Shown here: positions 7,612-13,970 of the stretch, piece by piece
Layout: each line of letters begins with the position of its first letter
Numbering within the stretch: the stretch's first letter is position 1
NCBI GenBank assembly: GCA_937896705.1
Contig: CALBOC010000351.1
Location: 1 to 13,970, forward strand
Length of the DNA stretch: 13,970 nt
Direction: 5' to 3'
Source: an uncultured Micrococcaceae bacterium
GTDB taxonomy: Bacteria; Actinomycetota; Actinomycetes; Actinomycetales; Micrococcaceae
Translations under genes and position numbers: made by a program
Notes under the pieces: generated by a model
The model's database searches: none
Seen by the model: the letters and a program-made list of their open reading frames with translations, nothing else
What the model was told of the DNA's origin: nothing

Positions 7612-8400
7612 TTATTCTTGTTCGCTCATTGCTGGCAGATCAGAGAAGGAGTACGGCGGCCACGGCCCGAGATAGCGGATATCGATCCCCGGTTGAGCAT
7701 CACGAATATCAGCCAGCTCGACACCTACCGCATCGATGTGAGCTCGGTGAACCAGCAGCGATGCGGTCAGCACGGTAACGCTACCCGGGGCCTTCCCCAG
7801 ACGAGCGTTTTCGACCATATCTTCCGCTAACGCAACTAATCGTTGGCGGTATTCGGGATAGAGTTCGTCAGCCATGCGATCCGCCACCTGCTTGGTGCGC
7901 TCCTCAATCCGCTTTCGGTAGAGCCGTTGCACCCCGGCCGGCCGCGTCTGGGCCTCTTGGCGCATGTGCACAAGATCTTCATGCGAGGCCGTAGCGGCTT
8001 CTTCGTCCAGCGAGATGTCCACGCGTAGCTCGACGTAATCACGCAAGCGCTCGAGGTGGTCCCGAATGAGGGTCCCAGATCCCATCAGCCAGTGTTCGAG
8101 TCGCTGTGCGGCATTCTGTTCGGTTTCAGGGTCCGGCGCGACAATAACATTGAACGTCATCGGCAGCACCGTGCCGGCCACTTGCCAAGCTTCATCGACG
8201 ACCTGACTGTGCTCGAGGATCCAACGTTGTACTTCGGAGTCGGGCCCCTGATACGGTTCGGTTTCCGACTCGTGTACAAGCGCGGTGATCCCGTCACTGG
8301 TGATCAACCGCAGCTGCGCGCCGTTGATGCCAGCTGGCACATCTGCGGTAGTGACACTGTCAGCGGGCACCAGCGCATACACGTATAACCCGGTGGCCAT
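7612..8400 (-). CDS. gvpL: Gas vesicle protein GvpL/GvpF family
   Basis: 262-residue member of the GvpF/GvpL family, minor vesicle proteins that bind GvpA and act early in vesicle assembly. The start LYVYALVP (5-12), VLPMTFNVIV (78-87), a helical middle with the EERTKQVADRM stretch, LLVHRAH and the closing LGPWPPYSF (244-252) are family landmarks, all mirrored in the gvpF gene at 10904. I chose ATG at 8400, which overlaps the gvpK stop by one base (TAATG). The longer frame from 8442 would run into gvpK and adds a non-family MGRRSTRRRAGDAV. It is the last gene of the operon. The L rather than F name rests on operon position. Confidence 0.88.
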   Translation of the reverse strand: MATGLYVYALVPADSVTTADVPAGINGAQLRLITSDGITALVHESETEPYQGPDSEVQRWILEHSQVVDEAWQVAGTVLPMTFNVIVAPDPETEQNAAQRLEHWLMGSGTLIRDHLERLRDYVELRVDISLDEEAATASHEDLVHMRQEAQTRPAGVQRLYRKRIEERTKQVADRMADELYPEYRQRLVALAEDMVENARLGKAPGSVTVLTASLLVHRAHIDAVGVELADIRDAQPGIDIRYLGPWPPYSFSDLPAMSEQE

Positions 8401-8729
8401 TACGGCATCGCCTGCCCTTCTCCTTGTGCTTCTTCTGCCCAACGGGCGGGGTTGATCAATTTATCGATAACCTCATCCACCACATCATCGAGTCCACGGT
8501 GTAAGTCTTCGACCGAAGCGGTAATCCCATGTTCAGCTTTGATTTCGTCCATCGCCTCATCGAGTTCCATGAGTGCGTCTCCGAGACGTTCTTGCTCTTC
8601 TTCCGTAAGGTCACCGCCCTCAAGACGGCGCACCGCTTGGGTTTCCAGTGCCTCTTGAATAACTTCAACTAGCGTCACGACGAGGGTCAACACCCCGTGT
8701 TTGAGACTGTTTTCATCGATTTCAAGCAT
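8400..8729 (-). CDS. gvpK: Gas vesicle protein GvpK
   Basis: Small, mostly helical accessory protein needed for gas vesicle formation in organisms where it has been tested. The family core is clear: LTLVVTLVEVIQEALETQAV, then RRLEGGDLTEEEQERLG and an acidic amphipathic helix (DALMELDEAMDEIKAEHG). I take ATG 8729 (109 residues): it follows GAGGGG and overlaps the previous stop codon by 8 bp, signalling coupled translation. A GTG at 8753 would add eight basic residues (MSKRKRGP) with no family likeness. The tail beyond about residue 70 (VDEVIDKLINPARWAEEAQG) is longer than the shortest GvpK forms. Confidence 0.9.
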   Translation of the reverse strand: MLEIDENSLKHGVLTLVVTLVEVIQEALETQAVRRLEGGDLTEEEQERLGDALMELDEAMDEIKAEHGITASVEDLHRGLDDVVDEVIDKLINPARWAEEAQGEGQAMP

Positions 8730-9675
8730 CGGACCCCTCTTCCGTTTCGACACGCTGGGGTATCTTGGAACGAAACCTCTCTAACCATTGTTCAGGCTGG
8801 GCGATGGCAAGATACACGGCCGTGTTCTCACCCGTGAGGTACAGCACCGTAGTGTGACCGGAGGGTGCTTTCCGTTCAACGAGCTCAACACCGGTCAGTT
8901 CTTCCCAGGCCAGGTTGACTGCAGGGCGGGCATCAAGCGGCGCTTGCCAGATAATGCGCTGCTCATCTACTTTCAAAGATCCGCCACGCCAAGTTTCTCC
9001 GCTGGCCCGGGTCTCAAGTACCCAGGCATGAGTACTTGATTTGGACTCGCTGGCTGACGCTGCGGGAGCCCCGGGCAGTTTGACCATCGGTCGGGATTGT
9101 GCGATCAGCTCGCGCATGCGTTGTGGCGCAGCAGCAGAAAGCAGCGTTGTCGTACCGTCAGCTGTCTCCACGAGCAAGCGAGTGCGAGTCTCGGAACCGA
9201 TGGTGCGCTCATCATGAAGATGTAACGCATCGATATGTGCCAGATCGGTTTCCCACAGCACTTCTTTTGGGTCACGTCGAAATACGACCAGGCGTTGGTT
9301 GGTCAGATACAGGCCGCCAGGGCGCCACGTTTTGGCGAAGTCTTCGTGATAGTGGCCGCCGGCCATTTTAGCCACAATTTCCTCGCCTTCGGCCAGTGGA
9401 AAGTGGCGTGCTACCGATTTGCGGACCCAAGCACGGGTCTTCTCGTCCCAGTCGCGCATCATGCCATATTCCAGCATGGTTTCCATGCCAGCGATGGTGG
9501 CGCGCAGATTGACTCCGATGAGCGGGATGTCGGCGACGGAGATGATCAAATCGACGTTTAGATAGGTACCCTTATCGAGCAAAACGGTGATGAGATCAGC
9601 CAGCGTTACATCGGGATTCCGGACAGGCTCCATTGGAACACTGGACTTCGGTGGACGAGATACCAGGTCACTCAT
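8722..9675 (-). CDS. GvpA-fold (GvpS/J type) protein fused to two PH/GRAM-like domains
   Basis: 317-residue two-part protein. Residues about 23-75 are a GvpA-family domain (TLADLITVLLDKGTYLNVDL, then IPLIGVNLRATIAGMETMLEYG), as in the minor vesicle proteins GvpJ, M and S. The rest is not standard for that family. Residues about 96-195 read like a GRAM/PH-type beta domain (EGEEIVAKMAGGHY, then GGLYLTNQRLVVFRRDP and WETDLAHIDALHL). After an Ala/Ser linker, residues about 215-303 form a second likely copy (HAWVLETRASGETWRGG, RIIWQAPL, LAWEELTGVELVE, ending in a helix). The tail is acidic. It overlaps the upstream zinc-ribbon gene by ATGA and gvpK by 8 bp. I infer a vesicle-surface or nucleation adaptor; the PH assignment is by pattern only. 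Confidence 0.82.
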   Translation of the reverse strand: MSDLVSRPPKSSVPMEPVRNPDVTLADLITVLLDKGTYLNVDLIISVADIPLIGVNLRATIAGMETMLEYGMMRDWDEKTRAWVRKSVARHFPLAEGEEIVAKMAGGHYHEDFAKTWRPGGLYLTNQRLVVFRRDPKEVLWETDLAHIDALHLHDERTIGSETRTRLLVETADGTTTLLSAAAPQRMRELIAQSRPMVKLPGAPAASASESKSSTHAWVLETRASGETWRGGSLKVDEQRIIWQAPLDARPAVNLAWEELTGVELVERKAPSGHTTVLYLTGENTAVYLAIAQPEQWLERFRSKIPQRVETEEGSDA

Positions 9676-10145
9676 GATTGCTTCCGTGCGGGTTCTTCTT
9701 GGTCCTCTTCTGTTTCCCCTGCTTGCTCATCCTCATTCGTTTCTACGGCCGGTGTGCTCGAATGATCCGATGACGAACTATTTTGGAGAGCTTGGGCGGA
9801 CTGCCAGCCGCACCACGGACAGAATTCGTTAAGAAGTTTATCCACCGGTGAGCTTTTACCACACTCAGGACACGTTTCTTTCGTTTCGATTGCTTGTCTC
9901 CAGGCAACCGTGTCAGTATTCGTACCGGCGGGAAATTCCAGGCCGTAGCGGGCCGCGGTTTCAAATGATGCCAGGGCAGCTCGAATACGGATTCCCAGCA
10001 GTTCAACCCCGGCAACCGAGACCATGATGTCTGCATTAAGTACGAGGCCTTTGTCTAGTAGCGTCTCCACCACGTGAATGAGGGTGCCTTCACGGCTTCG
10101 TTGCGGTTCCATTCCGCGGTTGGGTCCACCACGTGCGACCGTCAT
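9672..10145 (-). CDS. GvpA-fold (GvpJ type) protein with zinc ribbon and acidic tail
   Basis: 157 residues. About 19-70 is a GvpA-family domain (REGTLIHVVETLLDKGLVLN, then VAGVELLGIRIRAALASFET), placing it with the minor shell or nucleation proteins GvpJ, M and S. It is followed by C92-x2-C95 and C109-x2-C112 (TCPECGKS and FCPWCGW), two knuckles 13 residues apart, as in a zinc ribbon. From about 120 the tail is Ser-rich and then strongly acidic (ETNEDEQAGETEEDQEE), ending in a few basic residues. ATG 10145 follows AAGGAGG by 9 nt, the clearest ribosome site in the operon. The next gene begins inside its stop codon (ATGA). The ribbon could give a redox- or zinc-sensitive contact or a structural knob; that is inference. 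Confidence 0.82.
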   Translation of the reverse strand: MTVARGGPNRGMEPQRSREGTLIHVVETLLDKGLVLNADIMVSVAGVELLGIRIRAALASFETAARYGLEFPAGTNTDTVAWRQAIETKETCPECGKSSPVDKLLNEFCPWCGWQSAQALQNSSSSDHSSTPAVETNEDEQAGETEEDQEEPARKQS

Positions 10146-10174
10146 GTAATGCAGCCTCCTTGAAGACCGAGTGG

Positions 10175-10615
10175 TTAATCGTCTTGGGTGCGGCCTCGGG
10201 AGTACCGAGACTTCCGAGAGTAACCGGTAAGGTCCCCGCTACCGTCGACATCCACCTCATATATGGCCATGATGTCGGCGGTATTGGGGATACGGGCAGA
10301 TTCCACGACTTCAATCGTAACCCGCCACCCATCATCATGAGCTTTCAAACCCACGACGGATTCGGGCGTACGCGTGGTCAACAGCTGGAGTTGTTTTAAC
10401 GCTGCCACGGTCGCTTTGCTGGCCGAAATTTTTGGCTTGGCTTGACGCTTTGTCGTGGTTTGTTCACTCTTCGAAGTGTCAGAGGAGCGCGCTAAACTCT
10501 TAGTTTGTGTGCGTTGTTTCGGCGCGGATTCCTCACTGGAGGAGCTCGGCCGTCGTGTCCGAGTCGTCTGACTCGTCTTCTTCGTCTCGCTACTGTCTTG
10601 CCGCTGTTCCGTCAT
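10175..10615 (-). CDS. gvpO: Gas vesicle protein GvpO
   Basis: 146 residues. The C-terminal half (about 68-141) is the GvpO domain: ALKQLQLLTTRTPESVVGLK, then DDGWRVTIEVVESARIPNT, IMAIYEVDVDGSGDL and GYSRKSRYSRGR. GvpO is an accessory or regulatory protein required for vesicle formation in haloarchaea and present in actinobacterial clusters. The first 65 residues are low complexity, rich in Ser, Thr, Lys and Arg (for example KKTSQTTRTRRPSSSSEES), net basic and surely disordered. This resembles the C-terminus of the SRPBCC protein of the same operon. The start codon has no clear ribosome site, so coupling to gvpG or a different start is possible. Confidence 0.9.
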   Translation of the reverse strand: MTEQRQDSSETKKTSQTTRTRRPSSSSEESAPKQRTQTKSLARSSDTSKSEQTTTKRQAKPKISASKATVAALKQLQLLTTRTPESVVGLKAHDDGWRVTIEVVESARIPNTADIMAIYEVDVDGSGDLTGYSRKSRYSRGRTQDD

Positions 10616-10655
10616 GTTTCTGCCGATCTATTAGGGGTCAGCATTTGGGTAAGGG

Positions 10656-10889
10656 TTATTCCGCCTCGCGCCTGCGTGCCGTTAGCAGCCGCTGAACGAG
10701 TTCCTTTTCTTGCTCGGTCGCTTCCTCATCAGTAAGTCTGCCGTCCTCACGTGCTCGGGCGACTTCTTCGAGTTGCCGACGAATCGCTCCGGGATCATAG
10801 AACTGGCGCTCGGCTTCTTCTTTGAGTTGTTCAGCCACCCAAATAGTGCCCTTGATGGGGCCAAAAAATATGCCAGAAAATAACCCCAT
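10656..10889 (-). CDS. gvpG: Gas vesicle protein GvpG
   Basis: 77 residues, the normal size for GvpG, a small helical accessory protein that works with GvpF and GvpL in assembly. Landmarks are the N-terminal GLFSGIFFGPIKGTIWVAEQ and a long charged helix (EEAERQFYDPGAIRRQLEEV, then REDGRLTDEEATEQEKELVQ). The ribosome site AGGAAGG precedes the ATG, 14 nt after the gvpF stop. Confidence 0.93.
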   Translation of the reverse strand: MGLFSGIFFGPIKGTIWVAEQLKEEAERQFYDPGAIRRQLEEVARAREDGRLTDEEATEQEKELVQRLLTARRREAE

Positions 10890-10903
10890 GTGCGTCCTTC
10901 CTG

Positions 10904-11653
10904 CTATTGCTCTCCTACGAAGTCGTATGGAGCCTGCGGACCGAGTAATTGAAAGTGTATTCTGCGATGCAGCTGTCCGGCTACACTCTCCAGAGCATTC
11001 TCAAATTCCGTTATGGTATCTCGATGCACTAAAACAGCGAGTTCAACAACGTCTTCGACCTGCCCAGCTTCTTGCTCTACAAGATCTTCGACGGTGGGTG
11101 AGACTGCATCAATGATTTGCTGCGCATGGTCGACGCGAAGCCGGTCGAAAGCACCTACGATAAGTTCGCCTAGCTCAATTCGCTCTTGCCTGGTCTCATC
11201 CTCGGTGGTCCCTGAAATGCGTTCCCGCAATCGTGCGACCTCGGGATCTTCTTCAATCAAGTCTCCCAAGACCGCATCGCGGATATAGCGGGCCCGCACA
11301 GTATATTGTGCGGCCCCGTCTAATCGCTCTAAAGCCTCCAAGTAGTTCGCTTCGTTCTCAACTAAGACCGTCTCGTGAAGCTCCTCAGCGGTCGGCACGA
11401 TCGTGCCGAATGCCATTGGCAGTACCGGAATCTCAGCTGCAATAGCATCCAAGACAGTACTATGCGCCAAAAGGTTGTCAGGTGTTCCTATCTCTGCGTC
11501 CGGATCGACCGGGGTCACCACAACTGCCAAATCGTCGAATCGACTGACTTCCACGGGCGATTCTTCGACACCAACAAGCTGTGCCGGAGGCTCTGCAGAA
11601 CCAGGAATAATCCCGTACACATATAGCTGGTCGAGCTCCTCGTTCACGGTCAT
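10904..11653 (-). CDS. gvpF: Gas vesicle protein GvpF
   Basis: 249-residue GvpF/GvpL-family protein, one of the two in this operon. GvpF binds GvpA monomers and lies at the gas-facing side of the shell in the best studied systems. Landmarks: LYVYGIIP (10-17), VLPMAFGTIVP (77-87), a central acidic helical region, VVELAVLVHRD and the final LLGPQAPYDF (236-245). It follows gvpA by 18 nt with an AGGA ribosome site. The direct gvpA-gvpF-gvpG order supports the name F, whereas the second paralogue at 7612 closes the operon. Confidence 0.92.
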   Translation of the reverse strand: MTVNEELDQLYVYGIIPGSAEPPAQLVGVEESPVEVSRFDDLAVVVTPVDPDAEIGTPDNLLAHSTVLDAIAAEIPVLPMAFGTIVPTAEELHETVLVENEANYLEALERLDGAAQYTVRARYIRDAVLGDLIEEDPEVARLRERISGTTEDETRQERIELGELIVGAFDRLRVDHAQQIIDAVSPTVEDLVEQEAGQVEDVVELAVLVHRDTITEFENALESVAGQLHRRIHFQLLGPQAPYDFVGEQ

Positions 11654-11671
11654 TTATATCCTGTCTTCTCG

Positions 11672-12082
11672 TTATTCAGAGGATTGTTTTTGACGTCTGG
11701 GAGCGGCCTTCTTCGACCGTTCTTCATCTTCGTCATCGTCGTCAGAAGTCAGTGCATCTTTAATTCCTTCAACCGCTCCTCCGACTTTGCCTTTGGAGCC
11801 GCTCTCGGTGACACCTTCCAACATCTCGGTAAGGTCTTTACCGCCCTGTTGGGTCAAGTCCAGACGGTTTGTCGCTTCCGCAAACCGCAGGTAAGTGTCA
11901 ACGCTCGCGATGACGATTCTGGCATCAATTGTCAGAATCTCGATCCCGACCAGCGAGACACGCACGTAGATATCGATGACTAATCCTTTATCAAGAATCA
12001 TCTCGACAACATCTGCGAGCGAACTCGACGATGGACGATCAACGTAACTTCCCTGGGAACGTCGTGTCGGCGTTTGTGTCAT
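11672..12082 (-). CDS. gvpA: Major gas vesicle shell protein GvpA
   Basis: 136 residues. Residues about 19-71 hold the shell fold ([19 protein letters not shown], then [17 protein letters not shown] and [15 protein letters not shown]), the closest match in the window to canonical GvpA, which builds the ribbed gas-filled wall. ATG 12082 is preferred over an upstream TTG (12121) because sequence before it is not family-like. The TTG sits almost on the preceding stop, while an AAAGG lies 9 nt before the ATG. After the core the protein has a roughly 65-residue tail absent from cyanobacterial GvpA: a Gly/Lys stretch, then an acidic run ([12 protein letters not shown]) and a basic end ([10 protein letters not shown]). 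Actinobacterial GvpA proteins are often extended like this. The tail should face the cytoplasm. Confidence 0.93.
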   Translation of the reverse strand: MTQTPTRRSQGSYVDRPSSSSLADVVEMILDKGLVIDIYVRVSLVGIEILTIDARIVIASVDTYLRFAEATNRLDLTQQGGKDLTEMLEGVTESGSKGKVGGAVEGIKDALTSDDDDEDEERSKKAAPRRQKQSSE

Positions 12083-12129
12083 GGTGTCTGCCTTTCGCTT
12101 AGTAGCATGGGCTGACTTCAAGCAGCCGG

Positions 12130-13970
12130 TTAGCTACTCTTTGGGGATTTCCGGGTCGTGCTGGATCGTTTGGTGTTTGAACTCGTCGTATTCTTGGAGC
12201 CGCCAGAGGAGCTCTTAGATCTGGATGATCTTGAGCTTCTTGACCGCCCACCGGTATTTTTCGTGCGACCGCCGGAAGATGAGTTCCTTGTGCCACCGGA
12301 AGTCGATTTCTTGGATGCACTCCGCGTAGATCTCGAGCGCGTCGAAGATTTCGTATCGGAAGTTTCTTCGCCGTCGTCTTCGGAAGCATCTTCAGCTTCT
12401 TCTTCGTCGGCGGGCTCTTCCTCAGCAGCTGGTTCTTCGTCTTCAACGGGCTCTTCTTCGCCCGCCTCTTCCTCCGGAGCTTCCTCTTCTTCTGCTGGTT
12501 CGTCGCCGGCTGAGGCTGCTTCCGAGTCCTCTTCTACAGGCTCTTCGTCTTCAGCAGGTTCTTCTTCAACAGCTGCTTCATCGTCCTCGAGAGGTTCTTC
12601 CTCAGCTTCAGGCTCCTCATCTTCAACGGGCTCTTCTTCGCCCGCTTCTTCCTCGAGAGCCTCCTCTTCTTCAACCGGCTCTTCGTCCTCTATAGGCTCT
12701 TCTTCAGCAGGTTCTTCTTCAGCAGTGGCTTCGTCCTCCTCGAGAGGTTCTTCCTCAGCTTCAGGCTCCTCATCTTCAACGGGCTCTTCTTCGCCCGTCT
12801 CTTCCTCCAGAGCTTCCTCTTCTTCAGCTGGTTCTTCTTCAGCTGCTTCCGAGTCCTCTTCTACAGGCTCTTCGTCCTCAGCTGGTTCTTCCTCGGCGAC
12901 TGGCTCTTCGTCTTCAACGGGTTCTTCTTCGCCCGTTTCCTCCTCGAGAGCTTCCTCTTCTTCTGCTGGTTCTTCTTCAGCTGCTTGCGAGTCTTCTTCT
13001 ACAGGCTCTTCGTCCTCAACGGATTCTTCGTCGACGGGTGCTTCTTCAGATGCCTCATCTACCGGTTCTTCTTCTTCGCCAGATGCTGCTTCCTCAGTTG
13101 AGTCCTGGTTTGTGTCTACGGACTCGTCCTGGGTTTCGGCGTCGGTACCGTTCTCGGCTTCTTCTTGTTGGGCTTGTTCTTCCTCAACGACTTCTTCGTG
13201 AGTCCGCACGACTTCAGAATCACGAATTTCTCCGCGCCAGCCTTCGACACCGTCCGGGTCAAGGATGGTCTTCGTCATAACCTGGCGGACGTAGCGCTTG
13301 AATTCAACCTGCACACGGCGACCAACGGCTCGCCAGATGTTGCCGGTTTTCTCCATGAAACCTTGTGGGTAGTACTCCACCACCGCGACGATACGAGTCA
13401 AATTCGGTGTCAGTTCGTGGAAGGTCACGGCACCGTCAAAGTAGCCCTTCTGACCTGTCGAGCGCCAGACGATTTGTTCGTCCGGGACCTGTTGAATGAT
13501 CGTTGATTCCCATGTGCGGTGGGACCAGAACACCTGGCCCTTGAAACTGAGCTTTTCGTCGGATTTTTGGTCGACGTTTTCGACTTTTTTCATAAAGTCG
13601 GTCCAGTCTTGGAACTGTGTCCACTGGTTATACGCGACGGAAACGGGGACACCAACATCAACGGATTCAACGATGTTCGTGACTTTCTGTTTCTTTCCGC
13701 CACCGCCTTTGGAGCCGCCGCCGAAAGCTTCCTTGACTTGTTCTTTGGCACCGGTCGCAGCTCCAGCGAGGCCGGCTTTGAGAGGCGAATCTCCTTCAGC
13801 CAGTTTTTCAGCACCTTTTGCTGCGGCTTGGCCCATGGGGCTCTCACCGGAACTCATGCGATCAACAAAGTCGTGGACCTTGTCCCCGACACCTTTGAGC
13901 GCATTTTCTCCCCAAGCGCTGGCAAATTCGGAGACATTCGATTTGAGTTCATCAAGCGGAAGCGAGTCTA
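12130..13970 (-). CDS. Gas-vesicle-operon SRPBCC protein with acidic repeat region and basic tail (5'-partial)
   Basis: The open frame continues past ATG 13857 to the window edge for another 37 codons, including [13 protein letters not shown] and [18 protein letters not shown]. This resembles the N-terminus I recall for actinobacterial relatives, so the real start lies outside. Numbering from ATG 13857: a Lys/Gly hinge (40-58) precedes an SRPBCC (START-like, polyketide cyclase/dehydrase type) domain at about 59-195, with [40 protein letters not shown] and [17 protein letters not shown]. Residues about 221-498 are almost wholly Glu, Asp, Pro, Ala and Val in imperfect repeats. About 499-575 are Ser/Thr/Arg/Lys/Gly, strongly basic. 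The SRPBCC fold often holds a hydrophobic ligand or binds protein. It is the first visible gene of the operon, 47 nt before gvpA. A scaffold, coat or clustering role is inference. Confidence 0.88.
   Translation of the reverse strand, partial: DSLPLDELKSNVSEFASAWGENALKGVGDKVHDFVDRMSSGESPMGQAAAKGAEKLAEGDSPLKAGLAGAATGAKEQVKEAFGGGSKGGGGKKQKVTNIVESVDVGVPVSVAYNQWTQFQDWTDFMKKVENVDQKSDEKLSFKGQVFWSHRTWESTIIQQVPDEQIVWRSTGQKGYFDGAVTFHELTPNLTRIVAVVEYYPQGFMEKTGNIWRAVGRRVQVEFKRYVRQVMTKTILDPDGVEGWRGEIRDSEVVRTHEEVVEEEQAQQEEAENGTDAETQDESVDTNQDSTEEAASGEEEEPVDEASEEAPVDEESVEDEEPVEEDSQAAEEEPAEEEEALEEETGEEEPVEDEEPVAEEEPAEDEEPVEEDSEAAEEEPAEEEEALEEETGEEEPVEDEEPEAEEEPLEEDEATAEEEPAEEEPIEDEEPVEEEEALEEEAGEEEPVEDEEPEAEEEPLEDDEAAVEEEPAEDEEPVEEDSEAASAGDEPAEEEEAPEEEAGEEEPVEDEEPAAEEEPADEEEAEDASEDDGEETSDTKSSTRSRSTRSASKKSTSGGTRNSSSGGRTKNTGGRSRSSRSSRSKSSSGGSKNTTSSNTKRSSTTRKSPKSS
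12364..13197. repeat. Imperfect tandem repeats encoding the acidic region of the SRPBCC protein
   Basis: A roughly 830-bp CTTC/TCCT-rich tract on the plus strand. A block beginning TTCAACGGGCTCTTCTTCGC recurs near 12442, 12622, 12775 and 12913 with few changes. The distances between copies (180, 153 and 138 bp) are all multiples of three, encoding about 60-, 51- and 46-residue steps. Each block encodes ALEEE[T/A][15 protein letters not shown] sequence (one copy has APEEE). In-frame spacing means copy-number change would lengthen or shorten the acidic region without breaking the frame. Confidence 0.8.

Noticed and set aside
12083..12121. TTG start for GvpA at 12121
   Set aside because: It lies 8 nt after the previous stop, has no ribosome site and adds non-family residues. 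ATG 12082 is preferred.
12364..13197. Repeat tract considered as a CRISPR array
   Set aside because: The repeats are low-complexity, unevenly spaced (180, 153, 138 bp), without unique spacers, and are read through by a coding frame.
12158..13201. Plus-strand open frame of 347 residues, almost all Ser with Thr, Ala and Gly
   Set aside because: It is the antisense image of the Glu/Asp repeat codons of the SRPBCC gene. Long TCT/TCC runs avoid stops in this frame, and it has no ribosome site or family likeness at its start.

Overview
The window looks like a chromosomal segment of a moderate-GC actinobacterium. I favour Micrococcales, possibly a Micrococcaceae-type halotolerant genus, but the genus is a guess. 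The reasons are an actinobacterial-style gas vesicle operon (GvpO/A/F/G plus GvpJ-, S-, K- and L-type genes and an SRPBCC protein), HspR/HAIR-type sites in front of a Clp ATPase, YtrA-type GntR regulation and acidic secreted proteins. No rRNA, tRNA, CRISPR array, insertion sequence or phage gene was seen.

Layout from the left. (1) 1-2674, minus strand: the end of a peptide/oligopeptide ABC importer. A lipoprotein solute-binding protein (1037-2674) is transcribed first. It is followed, across a 120-bp gap with two strong hairpins, by a DppB/OppB-type permease (1-916) that runs off the window a few residues before its expected end. (2) 2675-2948: a non-coding gap with one bulged hairpin. (3) 2949-3428, minus: a RibD/DHFR-fold reductase remnant whose N-terminus is gone. 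(4) 3466-4751, minus: a two-gene operon of a seven-segment membrane protein and a YtrA-type GntR repressor, overlapping by ATGA. Its promoter carries two matching operator-like sites. (5) 4752-4987: a divergent regulatory region that also holds HAIR-like heat-shock operators and a promoter for the plus-strand gene. (6) 4988-7528, plus: a ClpC-like AAA+ unfoldase with an LGF ClpP-docking loop. (7) 7557-7598: a perfect 19-bp hairpin between the converging transcription units. (8) 7612 to the right edge, minus: a compact gas vesicle operon, transcribed SRPBCC gene, gvpA, gvpF, gvpG, gvpO, GvpA-fold/zinc-ribbon gene, GvpA-fold/PH-like gene, gvpK, gvpL.

The most interesting part is the gas vesicle operon. 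Besides the recognisable set, it encodes three proteins with unusual additions: an SRPBCC protein with an acidic repeat region of about 280 residues followed by a basic Ser/Arg/Lys tail of about 77 residues; a GvpA-fold protein carrying a four-cysteine zinc-ribbon motif and an acidic tail; and a GvpA-fold protein fused to two domains that look PH/GRAM-like. Together with the basic disordered N-terminus of GvpO, they suggest a vesicle whose assembly or clustering uses charged disordered tails and adaptor domains. That idea is inference. No GvpN or GvpC is present in the window, although more genes could lie beyond the right edge. All functional calls rest on reading the sequence, without database searches.
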